Shown in pieces: positions 11,991-25,300 of a DNA stretch of 64,000 nt. The stretch is taken from NCBI RefSeq assembly GCF_905163445.1, contig NC_053180.1:10716701-10780700 (forward strand). The letters run 5' to 3'. The number at the start of each line of letters is the position of its first letter. Positions within the stretch are counted from its first letter, which is position 1. Made by a program: the position numbers and the translations under genes. The DNA comes from Pararge aegeria (taxonomy: Eukaryota > Arthropoda > Insecta > Lepidoptera > Nymphalidae). Below the pieces are notes generated by a model. It was not told where the DNA came from, did not search any database, and was given only the letters and a program-made list of their open reading frames with translations.

Positions 11991-13059
11991 TATGTGTGTG
12001 AGATGAAAGCGGAGTGGCTTGCGTTGTCATAAAGAAATTCATGCAAGGCAACCTTGTCATTAAGAAATTCATCAATAGTATAGTAACCTCAATGTATTAA
12101 ATGTGTTTTTATACATTCTTTAAACTTATGTAACGATAAATCTAATATTACCTTCGGTATCATGTTATAAAAGCATATACTGAGCCCCACAAAGGTTGTC
12201 TGCACTTTTCTAGTCTCCCGCAGTCAATGAAATACTGAAAGTTTACGTTTGAACTTGGTGGAAAGTCTGAGTATGATCTCCAAAACTGACGAAATTTATT
12301 TTATTTTCATTAACATTACAAATTCATTAAACTTAAATGAAACTACAAATAACAATTACTACAAATATTAAATAATACAACTAATAAAATTTCAAATGAA
12401 ACAGATATCATAAAAATCGACGGAGATTGATTGCTATTAAAAAATAATTTATCGGCATCGGAAAGTTATTTATTTTGCAAAGGATTGCAGACGAATTTTA
12501 TAAGGATAAACTACCTACGTATATCTCTTTTTTTAAATTGGATCGATCATTTTTTATTCAATTTCCTATTAGTCAACGGCACCGTCTCACATCTCCGGGC
12601 TAGTTTTTGCTACTGCATTTACAAGTACAACTACTCGCCGCCTTCTCCAATACACGTACCTACATGACATTGCCACTGCAGAGGTAGACGACCATCCACT
12701 ACGTCAGTCAATCCAAACAGGTTTACTGCGACGCTAAACAGACCGGTGAGACATAACTAACTGAATGGTAAATATTACTAAGTTATTTATACACCAATCG
12801 CTTTTGTCCGCGACTTCATCTGGATTAAATTTCTGTTTCTGATACAAGAACCAACACATAACTATTTGGAATCAAAAGTTTTCTATTCCCCGGCTCTGTA
12901 ACGTGAAACCAGGAGGGGCAGGAGGTCATAAAGTTAGTTAAATGAAGTTTCCTCAGGTCCCCCTGAGGGTACTTCATTCATTGAACATGAAAAAATATTC
13001 CTCATTTATTATTTCAGTATCATTATTATTTTTAATATGACTTTTAGTGAAAATGCAAC

Positions 13060-13165
13060 CGTTGCACCCTAACACTATGCACTGTCTTTGTTTTCTTGTA
13101 TTGTTTGTTTGACTTTTGTTGCAATTAAATTATTCTATCTATCTACCCTATCTACTTATCTCAAA
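13060..13165 (+). mobile_element. Probable LINE 3' tail
   Basis: A T-rich 3' UTR-like stretch with TTGTTGCAATTAAATTATTC leads into a (TCTA)n microsatellite, resembling the tail at 10.7 kb. It is short and diverged, so the call is tentative. Confidence 0.35.
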
Positions 13166-14284
13166 TATCTACGTATCTACACCCTCATGTACTTGATATT
13201 CTATGGCAACCTCCCGTCAGATGTGATTGCATTTAAGCACTGGTGTAATAAAAAAATATACCATCATCCTCCAACTTTTAATGCCTAACTCTATTGCTTT
13301 CAATACTTAGTCTAAATAAAAGAGATGGCTTCTTCTTTTAAAAAGGGTTTAGCCTAAGCTAATCTAAAAGCCTAAGCTAAATCATTTATTGTTCTTCCCT
13401 TGTTTGACTATCTAGACTGATCAAAGCAATAGCAGTATGTTAAATATTAATAAACCAATAGTATTTTTTGGGCTTCAAGAAACTTTTGGTTTTAATTATC
13501 CAAAGTTACTCTTCCGGAGTTCGCTACACTTTTTAAGAGTTGAGTAAGTCAGAGGGGAGTCGATAAGCAAGAGATCGAACCTAAAGGCGCCTCCTGCGAG
13601 GCCAAACAGGGGAAAACAAACAGATAGGACTGAAATTTTGTATCTATAATTCTATTAAATCAACACGAAGTGCCACATAAACAAAATTACCAGCGCGCGT
13701 CGGCTCTCCGTAACCCGGCCATTCTTCCTGATTGACCCACCCTCTCGTATGATATCCTTTCAAAAAAATCACATAAATCCATTAGGTACTTCATGAATTA
13801 AGGATATTAAAACATATCGACCAGCAAAGAGGGAGTGTAGTTCAATACTAATATAGTGATAAAAGGATCGCGTGAGTAAATATTTTACCTAAATTTGGCA
13901 AAAAATGTTGTCCTTATAATGAAACATTAGCATGTAAGTATGAGTTATTAGTTACCTACTGGGTATTGTAAAGGTTTTCACGAAGGAACAAGAAATATTT
14001 AATAGGCAAAGTATAAATAGCAATTGCTTACAGGGCGCAGTGATGTGTTATCAGATTCGATCGCACAAGTTATTTTGCACTTGCTTATAGTCTGTAAATG
14101 AACGTGTCTCAGTGTCTCGATCATCGAAAGCCGATAAAGTTTCGTAACCGAAAGTATACGTACTATTTACTAATTTGAAGACAATAGTTAAAAAGGCTAG
14201 AGGCTGTACCTTTCTATAACATTTATGCATTTCATGTTTTATTTTTTTTTGGTTTTTGAACTTTCGTAACATTTTTGATGCTCC

Positions 14285-14360
14285 CAGGACACGGAGAGCA
14301 CATTAAGCCGTCGGTCCAGGTAATTATTCCTTGCATGTAATGAATCGTTACAGCATAAAC
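14285..14360 (+). repeat. Dispersed repeat fragment (TTAAGCCGTCGGTCC)
   Basis: The same family as 11.1 kb, matched by GGAGAGCACATTAAGCCGTC. No coding content. Confidence 0.5.
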
Positions 14361-14692
14361 TTAGTCTTTCTGTCCTTTGGAGAGTGATGATAAATAGGTA
14401 TGTATGTTATTTAATTGCTATACGTAAGTTAACGGGGGTTGCCCCTTTCTCGCTGCTACTCAAGTCCTTCGCAACATAGTTGCTTGACAGAGATCGTTTA
14501 GCAGCGAAAAAGCCGCCAATTCTGTTCTGCCAATTGATTCTGTTCGTTGGTCACATCTTTAAAATTACAAATAACATGATAAACAGACGATCTTTTAAAG
14601 CTACAGGCTGCATTTGACTCGAGAATATAAACTCTGCTTTTCTGACTGTCAAGATGCTCACCAACTTTTAACTGATCTGGAGTTTATTATTA

Positions 14693-14896
14693 ATGAAAAG
14701 TTACTTAATATTAATATTGATCGTTCTGCTTTGGCAGTATTCTTGTTTTTCCGTATGTTTGAGCAGAACCGGTATTAGTTATTTAAATTTCGAAGCGGTG
14801 AATAATGTTCCTAGCCCACATATCATGGACAACCGGAAATGTACTGTCATGTGCCGGTTTTTACAACTAGAATACGGGCAAACCTCTAACCTTTGA
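14693..14896 (+). CDS. Possible small secreted peptide, 67 aa, unrecognised
   Basis: This is a complete ATG-to-TGA frame. Residues 1-20 look like a signal peptide (MKSYLILILIVLLWQ core, then small residues before Cys). The remainder has three or four Cys (18, 22, 50 and 54 by my count), enough for a disulfide-bonded mini-protein. A TATAAA box at about 14626 lies some 65 bp upstream of the ATG, a reasonable spacing for a short 5' UTR. Against it: there is no family match, no visible intron, no nearby related gene, and a frame this short can arise by chance in AT-rich DNA. I cannot assign a function. Confidence 0.25.
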   Translation: MKSYLILILIVLLWQYSCFSVCLSRTGISYLNFEAVNNVPSPHIMDNRKCTVMCRFLQLEYGQTSNL

Positions 14897-15284
14897 AATG
14901 TCACACATATTATTATGAATATTATCAATTTCTAGTTATTTACTTGGAATCATAAGACCTTGGAATTTTTTTTAGAATTTTGGCTTAGTTAAACATACTT
15001 GGAATTGGGAAAGAGGAGAAGCAACTTACTAAGAGAGTTAGTTGGGATAGTTTGATCGGCTACTCTGCGGAAAAATAAGGCTCGTAAGATTTTTATCGCA
15101 GGAATTTATTTGCACTTGTTGGCGAAAACGTCGCCTATTGCTTGAGAAGATACACTTTTATGAACAAAGAATATGTGAGTAGTGTGATTCTTTATTGAAT
15201 ATCAATTAACTTAACAATTTCTTTGCGTTCCCGTGTTGTTATAACAGATCAGAAAACCACCCCTCCTCTTCCTTTGAGTATCAA

Positions 15285-15352
15285 ATGAGGAGACTAGGCT
15301 AAAGGCCTTTAGCCCAGCAGTGGTCAGTGGACTATTATAGGCTATTGATGAT
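15285..15352 (+). repeat. Dispersed repeat tail (CCCAGCAGTGG)
   Basis: AAGGCCTTTAGCCCAGCAGTGG followed by GGACTATTATAGGCTATTGATGATT. It is the same family as 2985-3045. Confidence 0.65.
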
Positions 15353-16139
15353 TAAAATATTCTTAGAAAATGCAAGAATGAGCTTAATTATGAAACCCAG
15401 AAACTTAATTAAAATAATAATTATAACTTTTTTTACATAATTAATATGCAATCGATCTCATATCGAAGGCTCACTTTACTGACGGTCATTATTATTTTTA
15501 ATAAGTACCTAGGTGCTTTTAAAACGTATAATTGTAATAAGCGATAAAGCTAATTAACGAATAGCTACTTTCGATTTGGTTTAATAATAAATTCTAGCTA
15601 TATTATATTATTTAATGTTTTTATCAAAGAACAAAATATATATTTAATTTTTACACGCATTAGTACTAAGGCATACCTACTGATTTATTTATTAGATTTA
15701 TATAAATATTATTGAATACTCCAATTTACGTAAGTAATACATATAGTTTGTGGGCTCAAATGGTTTGCGCGTTTGGAAAGTGGCCGCCGCTTCATGCCGA
15801 AAGATAGGGTTCGAAAACTCGACAAGTACTGTACACCCTTAGTGTACCTATATACTCGTATGTGTACCTACCAATATTGATGTGTAGTGATTCGGTTTAA
15901 AAAAGCACTTCTTCTTGGGGCAGTCACTGAGCAGGGCACAAACTACCAATGTCACGTTGACTGTTGCCAATAATTTATTGCGATCGCCACTATGAGTTCC
16001 CTACCAATACCTACCTGTTGCTGTTCAACAATGAGTTCAAGTAGAGCTTGGACAGAGATTAATTTCTGCTCAATTAAGCGTTTTGAAAGTTATACATATA
16101 AAGCAATATTGGAGTAGGATAAGGGATATAGTTCAAGAA

Positions 16140-16230
16140 CCAGATGACCAGATCACTCCTAGATTAGCACTTTTACCTCCGTCTTAGACTGCATCATTAA
16201 CCAGCTGCCCAAGTAGATTACAGACAATTT
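16140..16230 (-). repeat. SINE body fragment
   Basis: CTTAGACTGCATCATTAACCA corresponds to 49920-49945 (CTTAGACTGCATCATCACTTACCACC) and, reversed, to the GATGATGCAGT...GGGCTAACCTGTTAG stretch at 60025-60070. It is a diverged fragment of the SINE seen complete at 49.7 kb. Confidence 0.5.
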
Positions 16231-18799
16231 ACTCAAAGTAATGGTGAAACACTTACTCAACTGTTTACAATGAAGTTTGAGTAAAATGCGTATGTCCTCT
16301 TTAAGTGTGGTCCGTGCAAAATATCTTCATCTTCAAAATTATAAATAAACTTTTAAAACAAGACCACTGAAATCGAAGTTGGTAATTTTTTTTGTATTGT
16401 ACATTTGGCACATGAATGAGTTCAGTATAAATGTTATGTTAAGTATGTTTTTTATAAAAAAAAGTTGTAGAGGTTAAATAAGCCTATAAGAAAGTCAACA
16501 ACAACATTTATCTACATCTATGTCAAGGTTATTTCACGAATTAACACTGACTTCATAAAGGGGAATCTGTGGGACATGCCTTTTAATAAATTTAATACAC
16601 ATGCGATTAAGACTTAGTAAAAATATTGTTAGCTCTCCTAGAAAGTTTTGTGCTGTGGATCATGAGGTGTAAGTCATATGAGAAGATTATGTATTATTCT
16701 ATGTTTTACTTAATAGTGAAGCGTAACACAGTGATTCTCAAATTATCCATGTAGTGGTAACAAAAATAAGTTAATGTGAGTGTCAAACCAAATCCTCTAA
16801 GCAAAGGCCTTGAATGATACAAAACAAAGGCTTCAATGAAGCATGACCTGTCCCAAGAATTAGGACCATTGTTAGGGACTATACAAAATGAGAATTGATG
16901 ACCATGTTTTATAATTTGTTCTTACAGAGAAATATAAATCTTTATAAACCTCACAAAAACAAAAACTAAAGATAATTTCATACTGTTAACTGATGCTCAA
17001 CTAACCCTTAATTTTGTTTATTAATGAAAAATTACGTCAACAGTTACGAATGGGTAGGCAGCTTTAATTGAAGATATATAAACATACATAAAAAAATTGC
17101 ACACAAAGTATGTCTATGCCAACATACTAACGTAATATTATAATCGCTATGTTGAATAAATCTATTATCAGATTCGAATAAGATTGAATATAGATTTAAC
17201 TTATTACCTAGCAACAAAACAAGCAGCAGGTGGTCCACTAGGAGCTTTTTTTGGAATCGTAAATAAAAATGTGAATGAACTTGAGTCCTAACGAAAGCCC
17301 TACTAACATGCAACTTAAAATTATAATTTGAGTTAACAACCTTCCCAAGAGTAATAAAGGCTAAGCATGTATAATGTTATTTAATTAAGTATACTAATTA
17401 TAATTAAAATTGCAGAAGCTTACCATAATTTCGTAAGGAAGCAGTAATCAGTGCATGGGGCCAGGCAGGACGTGAGATTCGTAGACAGCGACTGATTTTG
17501 AACAATCCACAGGCTACGGTTACCTATATATATGTAAATTATTTTGGGAATCTACATTCCCCTGTTATAAGGTTATGGCGCAGATGCAAGTACCGCTTTA
17601 TTAAATAAAATAAATATCACAGATTCGCGGACAAGTAATACCGAGTAAATGAACCGCGCTCACTGACTGACTGGTGAATATTTTGCATTTTTTACGTTGA
17701 AGACATTGACAATGACAAATGCATGTGACAACTGACAATCACTTGACATTGACGTTTAAGATTATAGCTTGTTGCGTTTAATTTTTACTTTCAAAAATTA
17801 GTTGATATTGATGTGAAACATCTAATGCGGACAGCAATAATCATAATAGTTGGTGTGTGCGCCGCACACATGACACAACGCACCAGCTATTGAGTATTGC
17901 GTCGGCAACACACAGTGTACGGAAAGTTGACGTGCCTTTTCAAAGTTTATTTATCTTAAAAAAAAAGATTAGGTTCATTTTATTTACTTACCTATTAAAC
18001 AGCTCTTTGAAGGCGTATTTTCAATACAAATTAGTTTTGATATTACACATTTGCCAGGCGTAGCGTAGCTCAGTTATTTTAATCAAACATTCCAGTTATA
18101 TATATTGTTCTTAAATATTCATAGATTATACTATATCGTGACAATTATTTAATTTTATCCCTTTAATATAAATACAAAATTGTAACGATGTATTCGTAAG
18201 TCTATAATTCCTTATGATTATTTCATTAAAATGGGCAAAATAATAATATGTAAACTAATCAATAGCTTTTATCAGTCTACTGCTGAACTAAAGGCCTTAA
18301 AGAGAATTTGCGCGGACTGGTTGTTGATCGTAGTAGACGTTAGTAGACATATAGTAGAATGTATTAGTAGCAGACATGTAGTAATGGTAGTAGCAGACGC
18401 TTCTCCGTTAAATCATAATAAGGTAAGAAATGAAAATATTGCTTTTTAGATCGGTTTTAGTAAATATTGAATCCGCAATAGACAAATGGCATTTTCCTTG
18501 CTTATAGCATTTCTATACCCGACCTAACTTTTAATTAATATATATATAGGTCCAATTTGAATAATTTAAACAAAAAATTGCAAGTACGTAGTCAATCTTA
18601 ATTATAAAACTATTTATTTGGATAAGGATTAATATTATGATAGTAATGTCACCATATTTTAATTGTACCCGTTTTTTCATTGACAAATTAAAACAAAAAC
18701 GGTTATTGTGACTTGAGCATAATAGTTAGACATAAAGCCTCGCGGACTTCTTTGTAGATAATAATGATAACATTAAAATGTAGTTGATTATTTTTATGT
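16231..18799. other. Intergenic, no gene supported
   Basis: AT-rich. The frames at 17044-17313, 17857-18063 and 18231-18449 carry no recognisable domain. A degenerate tandem run of GTAGTAGAC-like units spans 18325-18401 and accounts for the 18231-18449 frame. Confidence 0.4.
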
Positions 18800-18925
18800 A
18801 TCATAAATCATTATCGCGGCGTAACCGTATGAAAATCCGTTCGGTAGTTTTTCAGTTTTTCGCGCCCAAACAGTCAGACAGACAGACGCGGCGTGGGACT
18901 TTGTTTTATAATATGTAAAGAAGAT
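18800..18925 (+). repeat. Dispersed repeat ending (CAGACAGACAGACGCGGCG...GACTTTGTTTTATAA)
   Basis: CGTAACCGTATGAAAATCCG, then CAGTCAGACAGACAGACGCG and GGACTTTGTTTTATAATATG. This is a standard lepidopteran repeat end found genome-wide. Non-coding. Confidence 0.6.
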
Positions 18926-19356
18926 AAAGATAAAATAGAATAGAATTGGATTTGTTTATTTACTACAGAACACAAACAGATTTAAATACGGAGTAACTTA
19001 AAATTTCATACCAATTAATTATTAATAGTTTAAGTCTGTGTCGTGCCAATAAAAAGTTTCTGACTCAGAAAGGGTCTGATACTACAGTGTAAGACATATG
19101 GTTTAGCTAAATCCTCTTTGGTATAGGCTAGGGTATTAAGTATGAAGACACAATGCATAAGATTAATTTAATATTATTGTTTGTGCCTTTTAGAAACCCA
19201 AAAGCAAGTTATATTACTGGAAATGGAATCTAATACCCATAGAACTAAGCGACAGCACACAATTGCACCAGAACATCGTCAGGTTTATTGAAATTGGTTT
19301 AAAAGTAAAATCCATCAATCCATCAATTTCCCCAGTTATCTTGTAAGTCGCATCCG

Positions 19357-22300
19357 ATGGCGTTAAATTGTAATAAAGCGGCGCACACGCGCGAACGAGC
19401 ACTGATTGAAAACAAATTGGTTCTTATCGTCGAGACACACGCGACACAGGGACACAGATGGGACTATGGATGGAACAGTTTCGCGTCCCCGCAGTCGTTT
19501 CCCAACCCTCAACGCATCGAGTGCCTAAGGATGCAGGAATACACGCAGACTTCGGGACTAGTTGCCTTTGCCTTGGTCTACCTGACATTTTTTCTGGACA
19601 ATGTTCTTTTGACTGTCCTTGGTTAGTGGTTTGTTATAGTCCTATTTCTATCAAATAACTATGAAACGGCGGTAGCCTAGTGCTTAAAGCACCGGTCTTC
19701 TATGTTTTTTTGTTTAATTTAAATAAATATTCTAAGCGTCAATTAGAAAAGGAATTAAGAAACCAAATAACAATAATGTTGTTCTGGACAGAGATGAAGA
19801 AGAATCAGTATCTAAGTATAATTTAACAGAATTGTACTTACTAAAAGTTTCGATGCAACCATTGACAGTGCCCATAATCCCGGATTGGGTGCAAGGAGAG
19901 TCGTTGGCGCTGTGGACGGAGCACGGCGCACCGCTTGCCAAGCTTCTGAACACCACTGTGCATCAGATCACTCACCAAGATTCTGGTAATAATATAGCTT
20001 TGTGTTTTTGCCGAAATTCATCTGGAACAAATATCTTTATTTCTCTTGAATACCTACATGTTGTAAAGTTTCGTGTTTTCCATGTTTTCATTCTTATGTG
20101 AATTTAATATTCAATCAAGATTTTCTCTTGGCTACCCATTCAGGGAGAGGCGTAGGGACATCACAGGCAATAGTGGGCGCGGTGCTGGGTGCAAAGGCGG
20201 CCACACAGCTCATCGTGACTCCTGCCGCCGCCACCCTAACAGCCTGCCGCGGCCCAGCCACTGGATTGCGGCTGGCCACAGCATTGCTAGCTACTGCTGC
20301 TCTCGGTTTGATTATTTTCTTCTTCTTCGTTCTTTAGGTAATTTTCCTCAGGTAAGTTATAAGTTGAATAATAGGCGATGTACCGGGGTTCCTTTTAAAG
20401 CTAAATCTTTCAATTTCATGTTTTGCTATTTGAAAATGTTATTTCTTAATCTTCGCTTATACCTCTTTGCTATCAGTGTGTATATCATCAAAGCTCTACA
20501 AGCTTGGACGGGGCTTGGCTTGGTCAAGCAAATTTTTCCACCGCAGTTGGTTAAAATTCTTATAAGTAGCCTTCTTCCAACACTACACTCTAAATTCCCA
20601 AAACCCTCTGGCCTGCATAAATCAACCTGCGCCTAGGATTTCCAAGGCCTCAGTGAACTCATTAACCTTCATAGTTGGTAACTAGTCCAACAACTAGATC
20701 AGTAGTGTCATCAGTGGGTATAATATAATTATTATATACACAAACATACAGCTACTTATTGTTTCGTAAAACTGCGTTTACATTTAATTGGGTCACATTT
20801 TTCTTTCTGACATTCGCAAGCCGTGAGACCACAATTGAGACCAAAAATCGGAATGTTGGCGTTCGCAACAAAAATGTCTCAATTAAAATAAAATATGGAT
20901 TGTAATCATACCTTAGATACCTGACCTGCGAATACATTGTATAACGTTTATGTTTAAAATATAACCTAACCAATACGTAATCTAAATATGGAAGAACCAT
21001 GTCCCGCAGATAAATATTAATCAGCTCATCAGTGTGGTAAACATTTGCATGCTCGTTCGTCACCGTGAAATTCTAAATTAAAAGGTAAATCTATTTATAC
21101 GTTTGCAGTATTTGGTTGCTGCGCGGGTCGAGGTGGTGCCGTATGCGCTGGAATTGGGCGAGCATCACAAGGAGCTGGGGCGGCTCTAGGTGGTGTGGCA
21201 GGGCTCGCTCTGGTTGCACGAGCTCTTCCACCTCATCGCCGTCACCGAGCACTCGCGGCGCTGCTTGGAGCTGTTGCACTTGGTAAAGTTCTAGAAAAAT
21301 TTAACAAGTGCCAGGCCGATTCCATCTTTAGCATTTTAGTCAAACTGCACTAGCCAAACACATAGCTTATCCAAGGGGAAAATAAATTACCTTCTATCAA
21401 ACAACAATTATGTCGATCAAAAGTGCCAGTTTAAGAAACGATGGACCTTAAAACAATAAAACGACGCTAAGTTTTTTACTGGTTCTCATATACCAGGACC
21501 GCTTGCAAAAAACTTTTTGTTGAGAATTTGAATTCTCGATTTCCCTCAAATGTGGCTATATCTGTTTCACATATGACGACGTGTTTTAAAACTGGTTACA
21601 TGAATTTACTTCCAAATCTCACCTTTTATAAATTCCTACTATTAAAACGTGGAAATTAACATTAAAATTGAGTGATCATAGAACTGTTATTTTTATTGTT
21701 ATTTGCAGGAGTTTTGGTTGGATACCCATTTGGTGGTGCAGCATACAAGCTATGGAGCCCGGCTGCACCGTTCCAACTTATCGCGACTGCATTGTTGATT
21801 AACCTTGGTAATATTAGGATATTATGGAAATATTTATGTGAGTTTTCAAAAACGGTGACATGCCACATGTTATTCACATTTATCGTTTTAGTAATGCAGT
21901 ACATCTTCCTGAGTAAAGAGGAATACAATACGGTGAGTTTACGATGTCTCTTGTTACAGAACATTAATAACCTAAGTACTATTATGATATTGCTGAGTAA
22001 TTCATTACCAACATAATGGTTTCTCGTTGTCGAGCATCAGAGATGTTTTTAAGGGTACGAACGAATGCAGCGATGCCGGTGTCGGCACGAAGGTCATGTG
22101 GGCAGAAGCACGTCGAGGTGCAACAGGTGCTTGCGCTGGTGCCGTTCTACTTACTACGTGTGTGATGGCAGCTCTCGAACCGTGCTTGCCTCTCTGGATC
22201 ATGCACAAATTTCATCCCGAGGTAACCTTTCTTTACTAAACGTGATTAAATAAATATAAAACTTACTATCCTCGTTTTAAAGTTGCAAAGTCCATAAAAC

Positions 22301-25300
22301 AGATATTTATTTTTAAAATGTTTTGCTAAAAAATTGACCTTTAAAACGGTATATATATGCCCCATTTTACTCTGATGTTCAAGTATTTTCATCCTCGAAA
22401 ACGAGTCCTCTATTGCGAGTAAGCAAATTTTCTACTAAGGCTACTGACCAGTTTAATGATCCATTGGTTCGTGCAGCGTTGGGCCTTAGGGGCAGTGTTC
22501 TTGCCGGACAGCGCGGGTTACCTTGTGGCTGCGAGCGGGCTGGGTTCGCCTGCACAGCGCTTGGGGCCGGAACGCGTTGCCATCGCTGCTGTGCTTTGTG
22601 TCGGCTGCTCAGCGCTGATTGTACCGCACGCTCCTTCGGTTTGTATACCTGTTCAAGCTTTTGCCCGCGACTTCATTCACGTTACTTACCTACAGTATTT
22701 TACAAGTCGCATCCAGTTCTCCCGGGGTTTGTTTAAAAAAATAGTTATAGCATATGTTACTTCGTGATAATTTAGCTTTCTTTTAGAAAAAAAATGCTTA
22801 AATGGTTAATGGTTAGGGTCTTGTGGTTTTGGAGCCTACTGGGTAAAAACTGAGTATAGATTAACAGGTTCTTATCTTTGATTGTTCCGAGATAAGCGAT
22901 AAGACAGTTAATGAATTATGACGGGTTACTAATGCTAAGTTGCTCAGCGTTGCCCAGGCAGGGTCAGGTCCACAATATTTAGACATCACCATGATCAACC
23001 CATTACCGGCCCACTAAAAGGCACGGTCCCCTCTCAGAATGAGAAAGATTTATGGCATGGTCCTCCATGCTGGTCAAGTTTGGATTGGTAGACTTCACAA
23101 ACCTTTAAGATCGTTATGGAGAACTCTCAGGCAAAGTTTCCTCACATAGTTTTCGTTCGCCGTTAAAGCATGTTCATCGGTCAGTCCAAGCCTTGCCCAC
23201 TTGGTTATCACCGCTTAGATCTTTACGTTTAAGTTTTATGACCAGTTGTTGGATTACGGTGTTGGAATGTAGGTAAAGAATAATTACCTCCTGCACGTAG
23301 GTGGGCTGGTTGATGTTCCCGCAAGCAGCATTAGGCGGAGGCCTAGGCGCGGCGGATGCGGCACTGGTTCCCGCATTGCTGGCAAAAAGATCGCGCGCTC
23401 TACCGCACCGCGCCGCTTTACTCCAAGCCGCTTCCAGTGCGGCGTATGCAATTGGTAAGCTACTGTTTATTACTTCCAACTGCCCGTTAGTCTAGTGGTT
23501 CGCATGTTCGAATGCAGATCATGATCGATCGGTTCAATCCCCGGGTCGGGTCATTCAATATTGGGTTATTCTACCAAGAAATTCTCAGTACCAGCCAGGA
23601 GTTTGGAAGTTGGCGGTGCCTCACCCACGTACCGTGGAGAGCACGTAAAGCTCCAGACGAACGGTGCCCCAGACGAACGGCGCCTGATGCTTTTCGTGTT
23701 GGAGCTGCCGTTCCAGTTCAAGAATAGAGTGGTTACGCACACAATTTTGTGCACTATACTCTCTGAGTAATGAAAATATCTGGTGACTGACCACTATGAC
23801 AAAATCGGTCTGGGAAACTGTGATTTCGTTGTTTTTTTTTAAATTAAAATAATTGCACCAACCGCCCTACCACTTGAATGCAATAGAAACAAACAAAACT
23901 CACCGATGCGCTATTTAGGCCAACACAGTTCTTCCAAATTACTAGTAGTAACTTATAATTATACTGACGTACTCATTTATAAATGCGAAAGTTTGGAGGA
24001 ATGTTTGGTACTCCATCACGCTAGAATGGATCTGGCTGCAATTAAGCACAGAGATAGATAATAATGCACACTTACTTACTCACACTTACTAACCGCATAC
24101 TTTTATCCCGGAGAAATCAAAGCTTCCCTAAAAATCAAATACTTATATTTGATTTAGTTTTTTTTCAGAGCAAGAGATCGGCAGGTTTGTTGTATACTGG
24201 TAATTCGGGGTTCGCAGAGTAACACGCAGCAAAATTTTACACTCCAACAAAGTCGATCGCCAACCTTTTATATTAAGTACCAACGGTTAGCAACTGCCAA
24301 TAAAGTTACTGAATAAGGAGCAGGTGGGGCAAAGGTATTGTTATGTGAGTTCGTCTCTCATCAGAATGCTACTTCGTCGGAGTGTATCGTGCATAGAAAG
24401 TGTTTTTTGGATGACATTTGGAAGATATGTGCATTTCGTTTGCTTATATTGCACCTATGTTAGTAAAAAAGTCGGTTTGCTACACAATTCAATCTGGTCT
24501 ATGTAAATCTCAATGCAATAGTTTCAAACAAATATCATAATATTATTGCCAACCCGCAGGTCCAGTGTTGGGAGGTATAATATCGTGGTGCGCGGGATTT
24601 GAGACGGCGCTCCGATTCCTAGGCGTCGCGAATATTTTATACGCTGTCTACCTCTACCGAGTACTATCTGAATATCCGCTATCAGAAAAGGTAACGAACC
24701 AGCCTCTAAATAGGTAGTAAATCCAAACTCAGATACCATCTTATTAAACCAGATACCAATAAGCCATACAACGTGAAGTGGAACCATGGGCATGTCCAGT
24801 TCTGTTAGAGTTTTTTTTTGGGCCAGATCGTCCGCGGACATTTTGTGAAATTGTTTTTAATGGGCCCTCTTTAATCGATACTGAAGCCAAAACTGTATTT
24901 TTTTCATTTCTGACGACTGTCTGTGTACCCATAACATTTTAAAATGTGCTCACACATAACTAGGGAAGCAGCGCTAATTCTATAGTCCTAGACAATATTA
25001 TTACAATAATTTACACACAATACATGTCATACGAACACACATACACGTGTTAATGCGACTTCAAGTCACTAAAATTTGTTAAAGAGTTTAAAAAGTACTA
25101 TTACTACTTTTTTAACTACATAAACGTTCTTTTGGAAAAATACATACCATGTAAATACTCGCTCGCTCTTTTGTTGGTGACTTTGTATTCTGTTCAGCGT
25201 TTACTTTAATAAATCACGTAATAATAAATCATTAAGGAAACTAAAATTTATGTTATCGATAGTGGGGAACATGCATCACACCTGAAGAAGAAAGTGACGA

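Noticed and set aside
21091..21279. 62-codon minus-strand frame and the plus-strand frame YLVAARVEVVPYALEL over SLC18 exon 4
   Set aside because: The frame that joins in phase with exons 3 and 5 and matches the transporter family is a different one.
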